Source: Amaurobius ferox (taxonomy: Eukaryota; Arthropoda; Arachnida; Araneae; Amaurobiidae). From it: 64,000 nt of DNA. Where the stretch lies: the NCBI GenBank assembly GCA_951213105.1, contig OX578137.1, forward strand, positions 82,649,679-82,713,678, in the 5' to 3' direction. The notes beneath the pieces were generated by a model. That model was not told where the DNA came from and did not search any database. It worked only from the letters and a program-made list of their open reading frames with translations. Both the position numbers and the translations under genes were made by a program. Of the stretch, positions 1 to 11,343 are shown piece after piece; position 1 is the first letter of the stretch, and each line of letters starts with the position of its first letter.

Positions 1-627
1 ATGTAACGTAGCATCCACGCATTCAAATTTTAAAATTAGCAGTACTTCTTATATAACGTTAGTAATTTATTGCAAAAACCACTAGTGCCACATTTTCCGA
101 AAATCATGGATAAGCGCATTTTTCTGAGAATTTCAGCATTAGTATATACAAAATTGCCTTTCAGCAAAATTTTTTGAAACAAATTTATTTTTTGCAATAA
201 ATAATCTCTTTATCATGTTATATACCGTAACATAATGATCGGTGATAATGGAGTAAGGAAAACCATTTTTAAAAATGATAGTGTAAAACTTTTATTGAAG
301 CTATTGTATTGCTAATTTATGCATTATGCGAGACTTCCGAAAAGTAACTGATGATTATGGAAGTAATAGCAATAGATCAAGCATGTAATCTGTATAAAAT
401 TGTCAGTATTTATTTAACATATTGCAAAACTCTCAGGAAGTAAGTTATAAAAATTACAATAATAACACTAAATTATGTATGTAATCTGTATAGATAATCA
501 GCAGTAGCATATCTGATTGCAAAATATAAATATATTAAAATAAACAGAAAAGTGTTTATTCTATTTTTTTCTTTTCTTTAAATTCGAATATCATTTTTAC
601 TCCGCAAAGTTTGACCCACAGTACCAA
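1..627. other. AT-rich stretch with no recognised feature
   Basis: Only short AT-rich sequence is seen, with stops in all frames and no recognisable repeat end. It runs up to the SINE that begins near 628. Confidence 0.6.
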
Positions 628-1490
628 TTACTGCCGTCGTGTTTACGCGGAGTACGATCACGTTAAACATGTGAATCCGTAAGTCCTTCCGAGAGGTTGG
701 CGGTTGGGGAATTAGGGTTCGGTCCCTGTGGATGCCACCCCGACTGAGTTCCGGTCTAAATTGGGTGGCTCTTCCCGGCTCTCCAAACGGTTACCTTACA
801 CCTCTGTGCAGTAGCGGCTCGTCTATAAGTGCTGCAAACCTGCAGCACCCCCTGTAATTTATTTTAAAAAATATTTTTATTTACTCATAATATTTGAACA
901 ATTTTTCCGCATAGAATTGGTCCTGAATGCCAGATGAATATTCATAAATTATTTCTTGTGACCGCAAAATATGTGGGAAGGTCGATTTTCTTATGAGTAT
1001 CCTCAAAGCATGTGGGGAAGGCGCATTCGGCCTGCAGAACTCGCAGCTCCTCATCTCCGATAAAAGGTCCAGTTCGCACACTCAGAGTGATGCATAGAGA
1101 GCGGGATGATCGGGCCGTAATGTTCACAATGTGCTGCAGAGAATGCAGCCCCGTCGTATCGCATGTGCTATTCTACTTCACTTGATTTTATATTTTTAAT
1201 TCAGAAACTGGTCATTTGGGATGTGTGTTTCTTTTCTTTTAAAGTAAATGACTGTTTAATATCTGTGTATTTAGTAGTCAATTAAACGATGAGGAAAATG
1301 TCCTTGTATACAAATAAATAGAACATTTATCATTATGCTGTAATGTAATTTTTTATATTGCTGTGTTTATTATAAAATATATGTTCTTTTCAACATACAA
1401 TTTATTAGCAGCACTACCACATTTCCAACTGACGAGCCGCTACTGCCTCTGTGGTTGGTCGGACTGTCTGGGTCTCACCAACAACAACAC
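628..1490 (+). mobile_element. 5'-truncated SINE split by a hAT-type insertion
   Basis: The body of a SINE family seen five further times in this window. It starts inside the element (TTTACGCGGAGTACGATCAC), runs to 808, and resumes at 1446 with the tail GGTCTCACCAACAACAACAC. The 5S- and tRNA-like head is missing. The two halves rejoin exactly when the insertion at 809-1445 and one copy of its 8-bp duplication are removed. The CAA-type tail fits LINE-mobilised retroposition. No target duplication for the SINE itself was found. Confidence 0.8.
809..1445. mobile_element. Short non-autonomous hAT-type DNA transposon
   Basis: The 637-bp element has perfect 15-bp terminal inverted repeats, CAGTAGCGGCTCGTC at 809-823 and its complement at 1431-1445. 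It is flanked by an 8-bp direct repeat CCTCTGTG (801-808 and 1446-1453). An 8-bp duplication and CAG-type ends are hallmarks of the hAT superfamily. The interior has two overlapping short frames on the minus strand (881-1127) with no recognised transposase motif, so the element is non-autonomous. It sits inside a SINE and is therefore younger than that SINE. Confidence 0.85.
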
Positions 1491-2600
1491 AATATCAATT
1501 GTATCAAAGCATAAGCTTCAAAAATCATGTACTGGCTAATTGTTTATTTAAGTTGTCTGAATTAAACACCAATTTTGTCAATGATTTTTGTCTGTGTTTT
1601 CACATATATCTTTCTTGAAAATAAACGTTCTTTAGAAAATATGTTTTTTTTTTACTCCTAAGCTACAGTTGTTGATTTCCTTTGAAAGATGAAAATAGTA
1701 GTTTATATTTAACATATCACTGACTGCATGATCCATTTTCTACATGATTGATAAACTTGTCAAAAATACGATGAATAATATATGACTTGGATTTTCATTC
1801 CCTGTTCAATCACATTATTTTTCTTTGTTTGCTTCAATATTTGACTTATTATATGGCAAAATCTAATCATTAAGTTTTTATAATGTTAGTCTTTAATTAG
1901 TTGGAAAAATGAAGAGAACGAGTGCCAATATAATTCTTAAACGTATAGTTCAAAACATTTAATACTCTACACACATAATTTATCAAATAATTCCTGAGTA
2001 ATAGTTTGTAAATAAAATGTATAATACTACAGGGAGAAATGCGCTGTTAGTCTAATTGTTATCATGGCAGTCGTTATGTAATTTGAATTTATGGATGATT
2101 TTATAATGTTTTTTAAGTTTCTGAGAAGTAAATCTATAACAAATCGCAATTTTATATGGATTAGTTCCGTTATTTTTCCCTAAATCCGATCATTTTCAAG
2201 TAATATATATTCAAATATTAACACACAGAACGAAAGTTGTACGTACAGCATGAACTTGATTTCAGGACAACTTTTAGTTGTGATGATAATGGTGGCATTA
2301 AAATCTATTTTGAACATGATGATAAGATTATATTTTTGATCATGATGATAAGAGTCTAGCTATAGTAAAAGTAAAGTCTCTGTATTTTTGGTACATGTGC
2401 AAAATATATTTATAATAGTGTATTGTTAATTTAATTAACAACTTGAAGTTTTAAAGATAATCTGTAACTATTCAAACCATATGATTTTTTAATATCTTTG
2501 ATACGAGTTACAATATTTTGATTCAAAAGTGTTATTTTGAAAAACAAATTTTAAACAAATCTTGATATTTAAACATTTAGAAGAAAAATGTCTTTCGATG
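1491..2600. other. AT-rich stretch with no recognised feature
   Basis: No frame of useful length, no inverted ends and no match to the repeat families of this window were seen. Confidence 0.55.
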
Positions 2601-2610
2601 TATCATGTAT

Positions 2611-2869
<259 letters not shown>

Positions 2870-2919
2870 AGGAAGATGAAAACCAAGAAAAGGGGAAGAA
2901 ACCAAATGCATTGCATAAA

Positions 2920-3000
2920 ATGGTAGAGGGGGGGTTGCGACCCCTATTTCCCGTTTAAAGCAGCTTTTTGGCCCGGGAAACGCTCACGGAACCAATGCAA
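2920..3000 (+). repeat. GC-rich conserved block, copy 1
   Basis: This block (GAGGGGGGGTTGCGACCCC, then TTTCCCGTTTAAAGCAGC and GGGAAACGCTCACGG) is a diverged copy of the blocks at 34312-34395 and 52543-52632. All three lie beside a (TA)n tract in the same relative order. Function unknown; probably the conserved part of a dispersed repeat that carries the microsatellite. Confidence 0.6.
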
Positions 3001-3290
3001 TACAATAGCCAATTCTCCGGAGCATAATTTTAAACAAATGAAAATATGCAGTACTGATAAGAAAAATCTGATGTGAGCAGCAGATGTCTTTCCTTGTATA
3101 ATGCAATGGATTTCTAGTTTTACAATAAAATAATATTGTATGAGATCCACGGTAATTGTGCTTATCGTTGAATTGTACATGTGGTGATTTTCAGGATGAC
3201 AACATGTAAAACTATTTCAAAATACTCAATTTACTTATTCCTCGCGCAAATCTAAACAATCATCAATATTGATATCATACTCAATAAGCA
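2944..3290 (-). repeat. Inverted, diverged copy of the 478-bp repeat region
   Basis: Read on the minus strand, this stretch aligns with the first part of the tandem units at 4403-5358. Shared landmarks are TTTTACATGTTGTCAT, TGTACAATTCAAC, CCGTGGATCT and the terminal motif CTGATGTG..CAGCA (3068-3088). It overlaps the GC-rich block at one end. Probably an older relative of the same dispersed repeat. Confidence 0.55.
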
Positions 3291-3379
3291 ATATGGTCCA
3301 TATATTAAAATACTTTAATAATTACTCCATCACATAGTTGCCATTTTCATGGATTTAACGTTATTTTTATCAATTTGCA

Positions 3380-4330
3380 GACATTTTCGTTAATTTAACA
3401 GCATTTAAAAAAATCCCAAACGCGATTTTAAAAAAATCGCAAAATCTCGCCAAACGCGTTATGGACGGATAAAAATTACAACACGTCTACGGAAGTCTAT
3501 TGTTTTTATACGCAATCGAATGCTCAGAATCCCCCTAAATTTTCTAGTGAAAATATCAAAAAATCATATAAAATAAAACAAATATTAACTATTGTGAAAT
3601 ATGTTCACTTTTCATAAGTAATACCATAAGATAAATTTGGCGACATCATTCTCGTGGATCCAGCTCATTCCATTCATGGGTATAAACTTTTTGTGGAATA
3701 CTTTTGTAGTTGGACGCCAATAGTAATTTATTTGCTAGAAGAATAACTTATTTCTATGTCCATAACGATTGGTGAAATTTTGGCGAAATGTCGCCATGTT
3801 GGCGACATTATCAAATGTTACCAAATTATCGAAAATGTCGTCAAATTGATAAAAATGACGCTGAATCATTGAAAATGACGACTAATGGATGAAAGTTCAA
3901 TATCTTGGAAAGAACATAACAGTAGACAATATGAATATCCCATTTCACCGTCTGTCTGTCTTAACGCTTGGCGAGAACTTCGGGCGAAATCTGGACGTCG
4001 CCAACTTATTGACAATTTTAAATTTTGCCAAAGTGACAAAAATGTCGCTATATTGATAAAAATTATGCCAAATGGGAAGTAATGTTTCGAAAATTTTGAT
4101 TTCCGTCATATGACAGGCATACATTCTAGTATATAAGAAGTGGCCTTACCTCCGTTTTTCTGTAACGCGTGATGATGCATTTAACGAAATTTGTGAATAA
4201 TTTAACAAAGTATCGGCAACTTGTCGATATTTTGCCCCAGATTGACAAAAATATCGTCAAAATTGCAAAAATGACGCTAAATTAATGAAAATGACACCTA
4301 ATTGATGGATTAATTATAAAAATATTGTAA
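3380..4330 (-). repeat. Degenerate family A remnants
   Basis: Several rearranged pieces of repeat family A (full copies at 35.8, 43.8 and 49.4 kb). They contain the recurring GGCGA/TCGCCA phrase set (for example TGGCGACATT, GTCGCCAACTT) and the block around ATTCTCGTGGATCCAGCTC (3649-3667). No (CA)n tract is present. Short frames here, such as 3885-4082, are repeat sequence and not genes. Confidence 0.6.
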
Positions 4331-4402
4331 TATATGAACTATATCGCTTATTGAGGATGCTGTCAATATTGATAATAGTTTATTTAGAGTTGCGCGAAAA
4401 TT

Positions 4403-5358
4403 AAATTAATTTGGGTATTTTGAAATTGTTTTACATGTTGTCATTCGGAAAATTCCCAAATGTACAATTCAACAGTAAAAACACAGTGCCGTGGATCTTA
4501 TACAATATTTTTTACTGTAAAAGTATTAAATGCATTGCATAATATAAGAAAAGTCATGTGCTGCCCACATCAGATTTTTTTAATTGTTTTGATGCTTTTA
4601 CCGGTTTGTTTCCCTCACTATGAGTATTTGAATATTTTCGCAGTGCATAACGTTTATAAGTAAGGAAATTCCACCACTTTGTGTAATGTTTACGAAATCT
4701 CTCTGATGATACTCTCCGATGCTCCAAAAGCTTCGTAAACCACTTGATAGGAACGACTAAATAACTTGAAAACTTGGAGGGAAATTGTAACTTGGAAGGA
4801 CTGATTAAAGTGAAACTTGATTAAGATAACTTTACACTTAAAGAAACAAAAAGCGGTATGGTTGAAATGACGTTACTTGTAAATTAATTTGGGTATTTTG
4901 AAATTGTTTTACATGTTGTCATTCGGAAAATTGCCAAATGTGCAATTCAACAGTAAAAACACAGTGCCGTGGATCTTATGCAATATTTTTTACTGTAAAA
5001 GTATTAAATGCATTCCATAATATAAGAAAAGTCATGTGCTGCCTACATCAGATTTTTTTAATTGTTTTGATGCTTTTACCGGTTTGTTTCCCTCACTATG
5101 AGTATTTGAATATTTTCGCAGTGCATAACGTTTATAAGTAAGGAAATTCCACCACTTTGTGTAATGTTTACGCAATCTCTCTGATGATACTCTCCGATGC
5201 TCCAAAAGCTTCGTAAACCACTTGATAGGAACGACTAAATAACTTGAAAACTTGGAGGGAAATTGTAACTTGGAAGGACTGATTAAAGTGAAACTTGATT
5301 AAGATAACTTTACACTTAAAGAAATAAAAAGCGGTATGGTTGAAATGACGTTACTTGT
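4403..5358. repeat. Tandem duplication, two 478-bp units
   Basis: Unit 1 (4403-4880) and unit 2 (4881-5358) are nearly identical, with only a few base differences by eye. Each starts AAATTAATTTGGGTATTTTG and ends TGAAATGACGTTACTTGT. Each contains the family terminal motif on the minus strand (4553-4573 and 5031-5051). The two matching 67-residue frames at 4460 and 4938 are copies of the same repeat and show no protein-family motif. High similarity points to a recent event, although an assembly artefact is possible. Confidence 0.9.
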
Positions 5359-5639
5359 AGATTTGTCACCAGAAAATTTATTTCAGATCAAACATATACT
5401 TAAGAAATACTTAATAAGAAATACTTATAAGAAATAGTTAAATGAAATTATTCAATGTGCCAACTGTTTTCTTTTGTTTTGTTGAAAAGTGTTTTATTAA
5501 TATTATTTTATTAATATTGATAGTATTATATTAATATTTATAATTATGTTCTATTAATATTAATGGTTATATCTTATGATATATGTTTTGTATTGTATTA
5601 GCGAAAACTTATTTATTAAACAGGTTTTACATTATTACT

Positions 5640-6202
5640 TTCCTTATATACAATAATGTATAAGGAAAGTATTGTTAAGGGGTCGAAAATTCGAATTCGA
5701 GTTTTCGACGGGGGAGCACTTTTCGAGCATCCTTGATAAAAAATCACATAAAATAAAAAAAATATTTCCTATTGAGAAACATGTTCACTTTTCACATTTA
5801 ATACCATGCGATAAATTTGGTGACATCATTCTCGTGGATCTAGCTCGTTCCATTCATGACAAAAGATACTTTGAGTAATACTTTTGTATTTAACGCCAAT
5901 AGTCATTTATCTACTGTAAGAATAACTTATTTCTCCGACCATAACGCTTGGCGAGATTTTGGCGACGAATTTATTGGAATGTCGCCAACTTGGCGACTTT
6001 TTTAAATGTTGTTAAATTAATGAAAAACTCGCTAAATGGATAAAAATAACGCTAAATCAATGAAAATGACGACTCATTGATGAAAATTCAATATCTTGGA
6101 AAGAATATAAATATCTAATAAAAAGTAATCTATTTTCTTTTTACTGTAAAAGTAGTAAATTCTTTGCAGTATATAAGGAAAGTCATCTGCTGCCCACATC
6201 AG
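5640..6202 (-). repeat. Family A repeat, internally deleted copy
   Basis: It begins with the terminal hairpin CTTTCCTTATATACAATAAT/TGTATAAGGAAAG (~5638-5670). The near-palindrome around AATTCGAATTCGAGTTTTCG follows. The sequence then jumps past the usual (CA)n section to the TCTCGTGGATCTAGCTCGTT block. It ends at the terminal motif (complement, 6182-6202). Read against the full copies, it lacks the microsatellite and neighbouring ~300 bases. Confidence 0.75.
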
Positions 6203-7614
6203 ATTTTTTACACATTATGTTTTATTTATATGAAATATACTTCGATTATCTGATTTCAATTTACTTTTATGAATATTTCTTTTGGTACTTTTTACACATT
6301 AAACTTTCAGGTTTTAAACTAATGTATAAAGGTATATTGTTGTTATCATTAATCATATGATCGAGAATTGCTACTTTTAAGTCCAATTTTATAGGTCTAA
6401 GTAAAATACCATATTTGTTCTTTTACGTTAATTGGACAAAAAATGCTGAAAATCACAAAGTTTGAAAATCTTCAGGTTTATTCACATTTTTAAGGGTTAT
6501 TTCTTTCCATTTCTTTTCGATAGAAGCTAATATTATTTTCAATTTGCTTTGAAATCAGAAGTTTGGGTGTATTTCGAAGTTTAACAACGTGTAATGAACA
6601 TATTCTAGTCTGTCCTCAATAAGTGACTAATTCGTTTTTAGTATATATATTTTTGTTTAATATAGTTATCAGTATAAATATGAAATTTCAAGGTGTTTAT
6701 ACCAATAGAAATGTCGTGAATTACTATTGTATATGAAGATTAATCATCCAGTTTTAAAAATGTATAGATCTTTTCAATATTCTTTTCCTAGATTCGCACA
6801 TTCTCAATATCTAGACGATAATAAATTCATATTTAGCTGAAATTGTACTATAAGTATTAAATGCATTTCTGTATTTTGAGATAGTTATAAAAACATCTAA
6901 TTTTATATACTTTGGTATATATATCCAATTAAAAATACATATGGAGCTCTAAAAATACAAATGTGAGTTCCCATGTGTTATATCTTTTAAAGAGTTGCAT
7001 CGATGAGAGGTTGAATCAAGATCAGTTTGAATTTCTTTGCTTTTTGTTTCTTAGATATAAATCATTATAAAACTATACAATAATCCAATAGTATAGTCAA
7101 TCAGTTGATTAAGCAAGCAAAAAAATGTATATAAATAATGAAGGGTTATATTTATATATAAAAATACCCAGTTTTCCAAGTCATTGACTTCCCCAAATAA
7201 ATTGAATTTCCAATATATATCAGGCGGAAGCAAAGTCAGTAGAATGTTCGAAATATAATTTTGAAACCAAACATGATAAATAATAAATGATACATATATT
7301 TACACTGAAGGTTTTATGAAACAATTTATGCTTTTGAAAATACAAATAGTAAGATAAAAACATAGCATGCGTTCATTGACAATAAACGAAGACATCTATC
7401 AGAAGACGCAATGATTTTATCTGATTAAAATTATATATAGATTATTTTCATGATATTTTAATGCACTTAATTTATCTTGCATATAGATTTCCTTTTTACA
7501 ACTTTTACAACTCGAAAATTTATATATACATAACTTTGACAGAAACTTTACAGACGTTTCACCTTTTTCATCATGAATTAAACACAAAATGTTTCATCAA
7601 ATAAAATTTTACAA
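6203..7614. other. AT-rich sequence 3' of the Toll gene
   Basis: No gene or repeat end was recognised. The part next to 7615 would hold the Toll 3' UTR. No exact AATAAA on the minus strand was found within about 400 bases; an ATTAAA is present at 7462-7457. Confidence 0.5.
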
Positions 7615-10600
7615 TTATACAAGTTTTATAGAGTTCGACAGTGAAGACCTTCTGAGGGTCGTAGAAATCTTAGAATCAGAACAGTTCACATGGTGCCTGT
7701 GGTTTTTGCTTTCAGGTAGGGCGAATCGAAGTTTTTCCCAAAATCTTCGATCCCCCCAGTGAATTATTAGAGAGGCTTTGAAACAAGCTCTCACGTCAGA
7801 ATCTAAATCCTTAATATCAACTTTATTTAAGAGAATAATAATTAGTTTGTGTCGCTTGTTGCACTGTATTTCATGATGGGAAGCTTTGAGTTCAAAAAGA
7901 CACCACTCGCTTTTTAAGTATTGTTCTGAGACAACAGCAATGCTGCAAAAGCTACGTTCGATAGCTTCTGAAATAGTCTCTGCCATGTATCTAGTAACTT
8001 GCAAATCTCTGTATCTTAAACACAGTCTTTGTGGAGGAGACCCACATTCTAGTTCTGGAGCCACCATTTGAGTTACAAATGCCTCATCTTTCTTGCAGTA
8101 GGACACAAAAGCATCAAACAGTTTTTCACTGTCTGTTGCATATCCATTTTTTTCAAACAAACGCACACCATACTTGTTGTAGATCCACATTTTCATGCCG
8201 TTTCTATATTTGAATACAAAAAATGACCCTAGTAGTATTAGCAACACCAACATCGGAACCAATATCACCACAGACATATACTCCTCGACAAATTCGGCTG
8301 AAGTAAATGGTACTACGCTGAAATTGGAACACGTGGAGTTGCTGAACTCGATAAGGTGCATGGTCGTAGAATTATTATACGCACAACGAATGCTACCATC
8401 ATCAACAATAATAGTACGATGCTTCACGAACCAGTATCGGAAAGGCTCAATAAATGCGCAATCGCAATTCCATTTGTTGTGACCTACTTTCACTTTGACT
8501 AGTTCCCTGTTGTAACGTAAATTCCATATGTTGAATTCAACAATATGGTTGTGATCTATATATAGCACTTGAAGATAACTCAAAGGTTTGAATGAATCAT
8601 TTTGAATAGTTCGTAGTCGATTGTGGGAAAGATAAAGCTCCTGTAGTTTTGTTAAATTAGTAAATTCATGACCTTCTATCACAGTGATATGATTATTTTC
8701 TAAGTGGAGTACTAGCAAGTTTTGAAGACCGTTGAATGTTCTATTTCGAATAACATGTATATTGCTGTTATTCAAGTGAAGAACACGTAGGTTTTTTCTA
8801 CCAATAAGAGAATGACTTGATATGTGGCTCATGTCATTTCCATCGATGTACAAATCTGTCACATCCATTGGTACACGATATGGAATATGAGAATAACCTC
8901 GAAGACTACAATCAACCATATTTGTATTCCATGTTTGATCCGAATAACAAGTGCAGTTTTCTGGACATACCATCTCGCAATCACAAGCATCGAATTCACA
9001 ACAGTGACACAAAGCAAAGCAGTGGCTGTGATATCGGCATAGGAAGTCAGAAGGCTTTGTAAGAGACATTTCTATCACAGCATTTTGACGAGGAAATGTG
9101 ATGTGACATATAACATCCCCAAGGTCAAGAATCATTGGATATGTACGACTTTCATCTAAGTTATTGATCCTTTGTAACCATTCCATACTGCAGTCGCAGG
9201 TAAGAGTATTATTCGAAAGAAGAAACTCTGGCAGGGGCTGATTGAGTGGAATGCTCTTAAGACGAAATGCGTTTATGTCAAGGTGGCGGATGGCGTTGCC
9301 TCTCAAATCCACAAAAGACAAATTTGATTTCGCCATGAAAGTAAAAGGTCCAATAACTGTTATCTTGTTTGATCGAAATGACACGATTTCTATACTGTTA
9401 GGTAGCGATGCTGGAGTAAGTTCCCGTATAATATTGTACGATGCATCCAGATTTCTTAAATTCATCAGCAGTTCTAGTTCAAAATAATTTCCCAAACCAT
9501 CTATTTCATTATCATGGATGTCAAGACTTTTGAGATCGGTCGGAACTAAGGCATAATCAAACCATGTAATTTTATTTCTTGATACATTTAAAGTGTGCAG
9601 GTATCGAAGATTCATAAATAGTCCATTTATATCAGTTAATTGATTGTCATTAAACTTTGCAACTCTTAATTCAGGAACATCATCAAACATGCTATGACCT
9701 AATGACTGTATTTTGTTATAAGAAAGATCTAATGTTTTCAAAGCGGCCAGATCTTGAAAACAACCTTTAGATATATTTCCGATTTTATTTCTTGACATGT
9801 GCAGGCTGACCATATTCTTCATCCCCAAAAATGTATCATTTGTGACATTGTGCACTTTATTATGGGTGAGATCCAAATGCTTTAATAAAGATAAACTGTT
9901 CAATGCTTTTGGAAAATCTGTCAATTTATTATACCGAAGCTTTAAATTTTGAATAGATTTGCAGGATTCGAAAGCAAATGAGTGTATAACTTCTACCTCA
10001 TTGTTACTCAGGGACAGATAGTTCAATGATTCCAATCCACTGAACGTATCTGAATTAATGAATCGGATTTTATTGCCAGCCAATGTTAGAGTATGCAAGT
10101 TTCGAAGTGAAGAAAAGGCATTATCAGTGATGTTACGAATTCTGTTATAGCTGAGGTACAAAATCTGTAGACTTCTAATTAAATGGAAATTACTCATTGT
10201 AACAATTTCAAAGTGATTATGGTTTAAGTCTAGAACAATCAAACGGCTTAAATCCGCGAGAGTTTCTGATGAAACTACATTTTCCAGGGAGTTATGACTC
10301 AAATTTAATCCTACCAGCTGCCTTAAGCCTGTGAAAACACGTGGTGTTAGTGAACTCAGAGAATTGTTTTGAAGATAAAGCTCTAGAATGTCAGATGACT
10401 GTTGAAATATTTGTTCCGGCAAATGACTTATTCTATTATTAGACAAATCAAGACTCTGTAGCCTACTAAGACCACTGAAGGCATAAGGATATAGTTCAGA
10501 CAGCTGATTATTGTTCAGATACAATACCTTTAAGGATTCTAGAGACGAAAATATTCCATCTGGAATACTTTTCAGAATGTTGTAGGATAAATCTAAAATG

Positions 10601-11343
10601 ACAAGATCAGGAAGACACTTAGAATTCTCCATAGTTCCTAAACCTATATTCCGAGCGTCGTCAAGCTCACAGTGGGTGAGATTAAGAACTCTGAGGGATT
10701 CTATATTACAAAATAAATTAGCTGGAAGTACAACAAGGTTATTGTAGCTTAGTTCTAATTTCTGTAATTTTGTTAGATTTGCAAACGTGTCTTCCTTAAA
10801 TGAAAGTAATTTGGAACTGGTTTTATTGGCATGAATAGATAAGTTGAGTAAATTAGATAAACCCCAAAATGCATAATCAGGGAAACTTGGAATGTAACAG
10901 TTCTCTATTTTGAGAGATTGTACATTACCAAATTTAATAAATGTGCCGTTCGTAAGAACATTCTCATAAATGTAATCATTACAAAATATACTTAGTGTTC
11001 TTGAATAATCAAAATTTCCATGGCTGGTGTCTGCTATATGCTGCAAAGACCGCACTCGGCATGTCATCAGGATGCCTTCCACATCTTCCACTGCAGTTAA
11101 TTCGCATTCATTTGCGAAAACATGTGCGCTAGTCAAATTGCATAAAATGTGAAGCATGCAAAATAAAAAATGTGTCGTTCTAATCTTTCCGAGAGGAACA
11201 ACATGGCGAATTAGAAATATATCAGTCCATATAAGGCACATTAAGTAACTTTTGTTGATCGATGAAAATAAATCAAACGTATATAATGTTTTCTTATGGT
11301 GTAATGCCGAAAATATCTCACTCTTTCCACATAAGTTATTCAT
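7615..11343 (-). CDS. Toll-family receptor, long-Toll type (LRR ectodomain, one membrane span, TIR)
   Basis: A single uninterrupted frame encodes 1242 residues, ending at TAA (7615-7617). Seen: about 23 leucine-rich repeats (residues ~142-690), a first C-terminal LRR cap from ~712 (TCDCSMEWLQ), a cysteine cluster at ~770-812 (HCFALCHCCEFDACDC, then CPENCTCY), five more repeats (~825-940), a second cap (~957-1005, WNCDC), a hydrophobic span (~1023-1044) and a TIR domain (~1074-1211). The TIR keeps box 1 (FDAFVSY), KSEWC and box 3 (RRFWEKLRFALP). Known: this two-block layout and cysteine cluster mark the arthropod Toll-6/7/8/18-wheeler group, cell-surface receptors in patterning and immunity whose coding region is often one exon. 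Odd: the BB loop reads RDLQVTRYMAETI, lacking the Pro and Gly usual in the group, and the tail after the TIR is only ~31 residues, against well over 100 in fly relatives. Start uncertain: Met1, Met35 (11241) and Met63 (11157) all precede the signal-like stretch at ~57-75; Met35 suits a signal peptide best. An ATTAAA (7462-7457) is a weak poly(A) candidate. Orthology within the group is not resolved. Confidence 0.95.
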   Translation of the reverse strand: MNNLCGKSEIFSALHHKKTLYTFDLFSSINKSYLMCLIWTDIFLIRHVVPLGKIRTTHFLFCMLHILCNLTSAHVFANECELTAVEDVEGILMTCRVRSLQHIADTSHGNFDYSRTLSIFCNDYIYENVLTNGTFIKFGNVQSLKIENCYIPSFPDYAFWGLSNLLNLSIHANKTSSKLLSFKEDTFANLTKLQKLELSYNNLVVLPANLFCNIESLRVLNLTHCELDDARNIGLGTMENSKCLPDLVILDLSYNILKSIPDGIFSSLESLKVLYLNNNQLSELYPYAFSGLSRLQSLDLSNNRISHLPEQIFQQSSDILELYLQNNSLSSLTPRVFTGLRQLVGLNLSHNSLENVVSSETLADLSRLIVLDLNHNHFEIVTMSNFHLIRSLQILYLSYNRIRNITDNAFSSLRNLHTLTLAGNKIRFINSDTFSGLESLNYLSLSNNEVEVIHSFAFESCKSIQNLKLRYNKLTDFPKALNSLSLLKHLDLTHNKVHNVTNDTFLGMKNMVSLHMSRNKIGNISKGCFQDLAALKTLDLSYNKIQSLGHSMFDDVPELRVAKFNDNQLTDINGLFMNLRYLHTLNVSRNKITWFDYALVPTDLKSLDIHDNEIDGLGNYFELELLMNLRNLDASYNIIRELTPASLPNSIEIVSFRSNKITVIGPFTFMAKSNLSFVDLRGNAIRHLDINAFRLKSIPLNQPLPEFLLSNNTLTCDCSMEWLQRINNLDESRTYPMILDLGDVICHITFPRQNAVIEMSLTKPSDFLCRYHSHCFALCHCCEFDACDCEMVCPENCTCYSDQTWNTNMVDCSLRGYSHIPYRVPMDVTDLYIDGNDMSHISSHSLIGRKNLRVLHLNNSNIHVIRNRTFNGLQNLLVLHLENNHITVIEGHEFTNLTKLQELYLSHNRLRTIQNDSFKPLSYLQVLYIDHNHIVEFNIWNLRYNRELVKVKVGHNKWNCDCAFIEPFRYWFVKHRTIIVDDGSIRCAYNNSTTMHLIEFSNSTCSNFSVVPFTSAEFVEEYMSVVILVPMLVLLILLGSFFVFKYRNGMKMWIYNKYGVRLFEKNGYATDSEKLFDAFVSYCKKDEAFVTQMVAPELECGSPPQRLCLRYRDLQVTRYMAETISEAIERSFCSIAVVSEQYLKSEWCLFELKASHHEIQCNKRHKLIIILLNKVDIKDLDSDVRACFKASLIIHWGDRRFWEKLRFALPESKNHRHHVNCSDSKISTTLRRSSLSNSIKLV

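Noticed and set aside
4460..5141. Two near-identical 67-residue frames (MYNSTVK/MCNSTVK...)
   Set aside because: They lie in the duplicated 478-bp non-coding unit that includes a repeat terminus. An inverted diverged copy at 2944-3180 keeps no convincing protein conservation.
7886..9487. Six plus-strand frames of 60-95 residues antisense to Toll
   Set aside because: They are shadows of the long Toll frame on the other strand; no motif or independent start context supports them.
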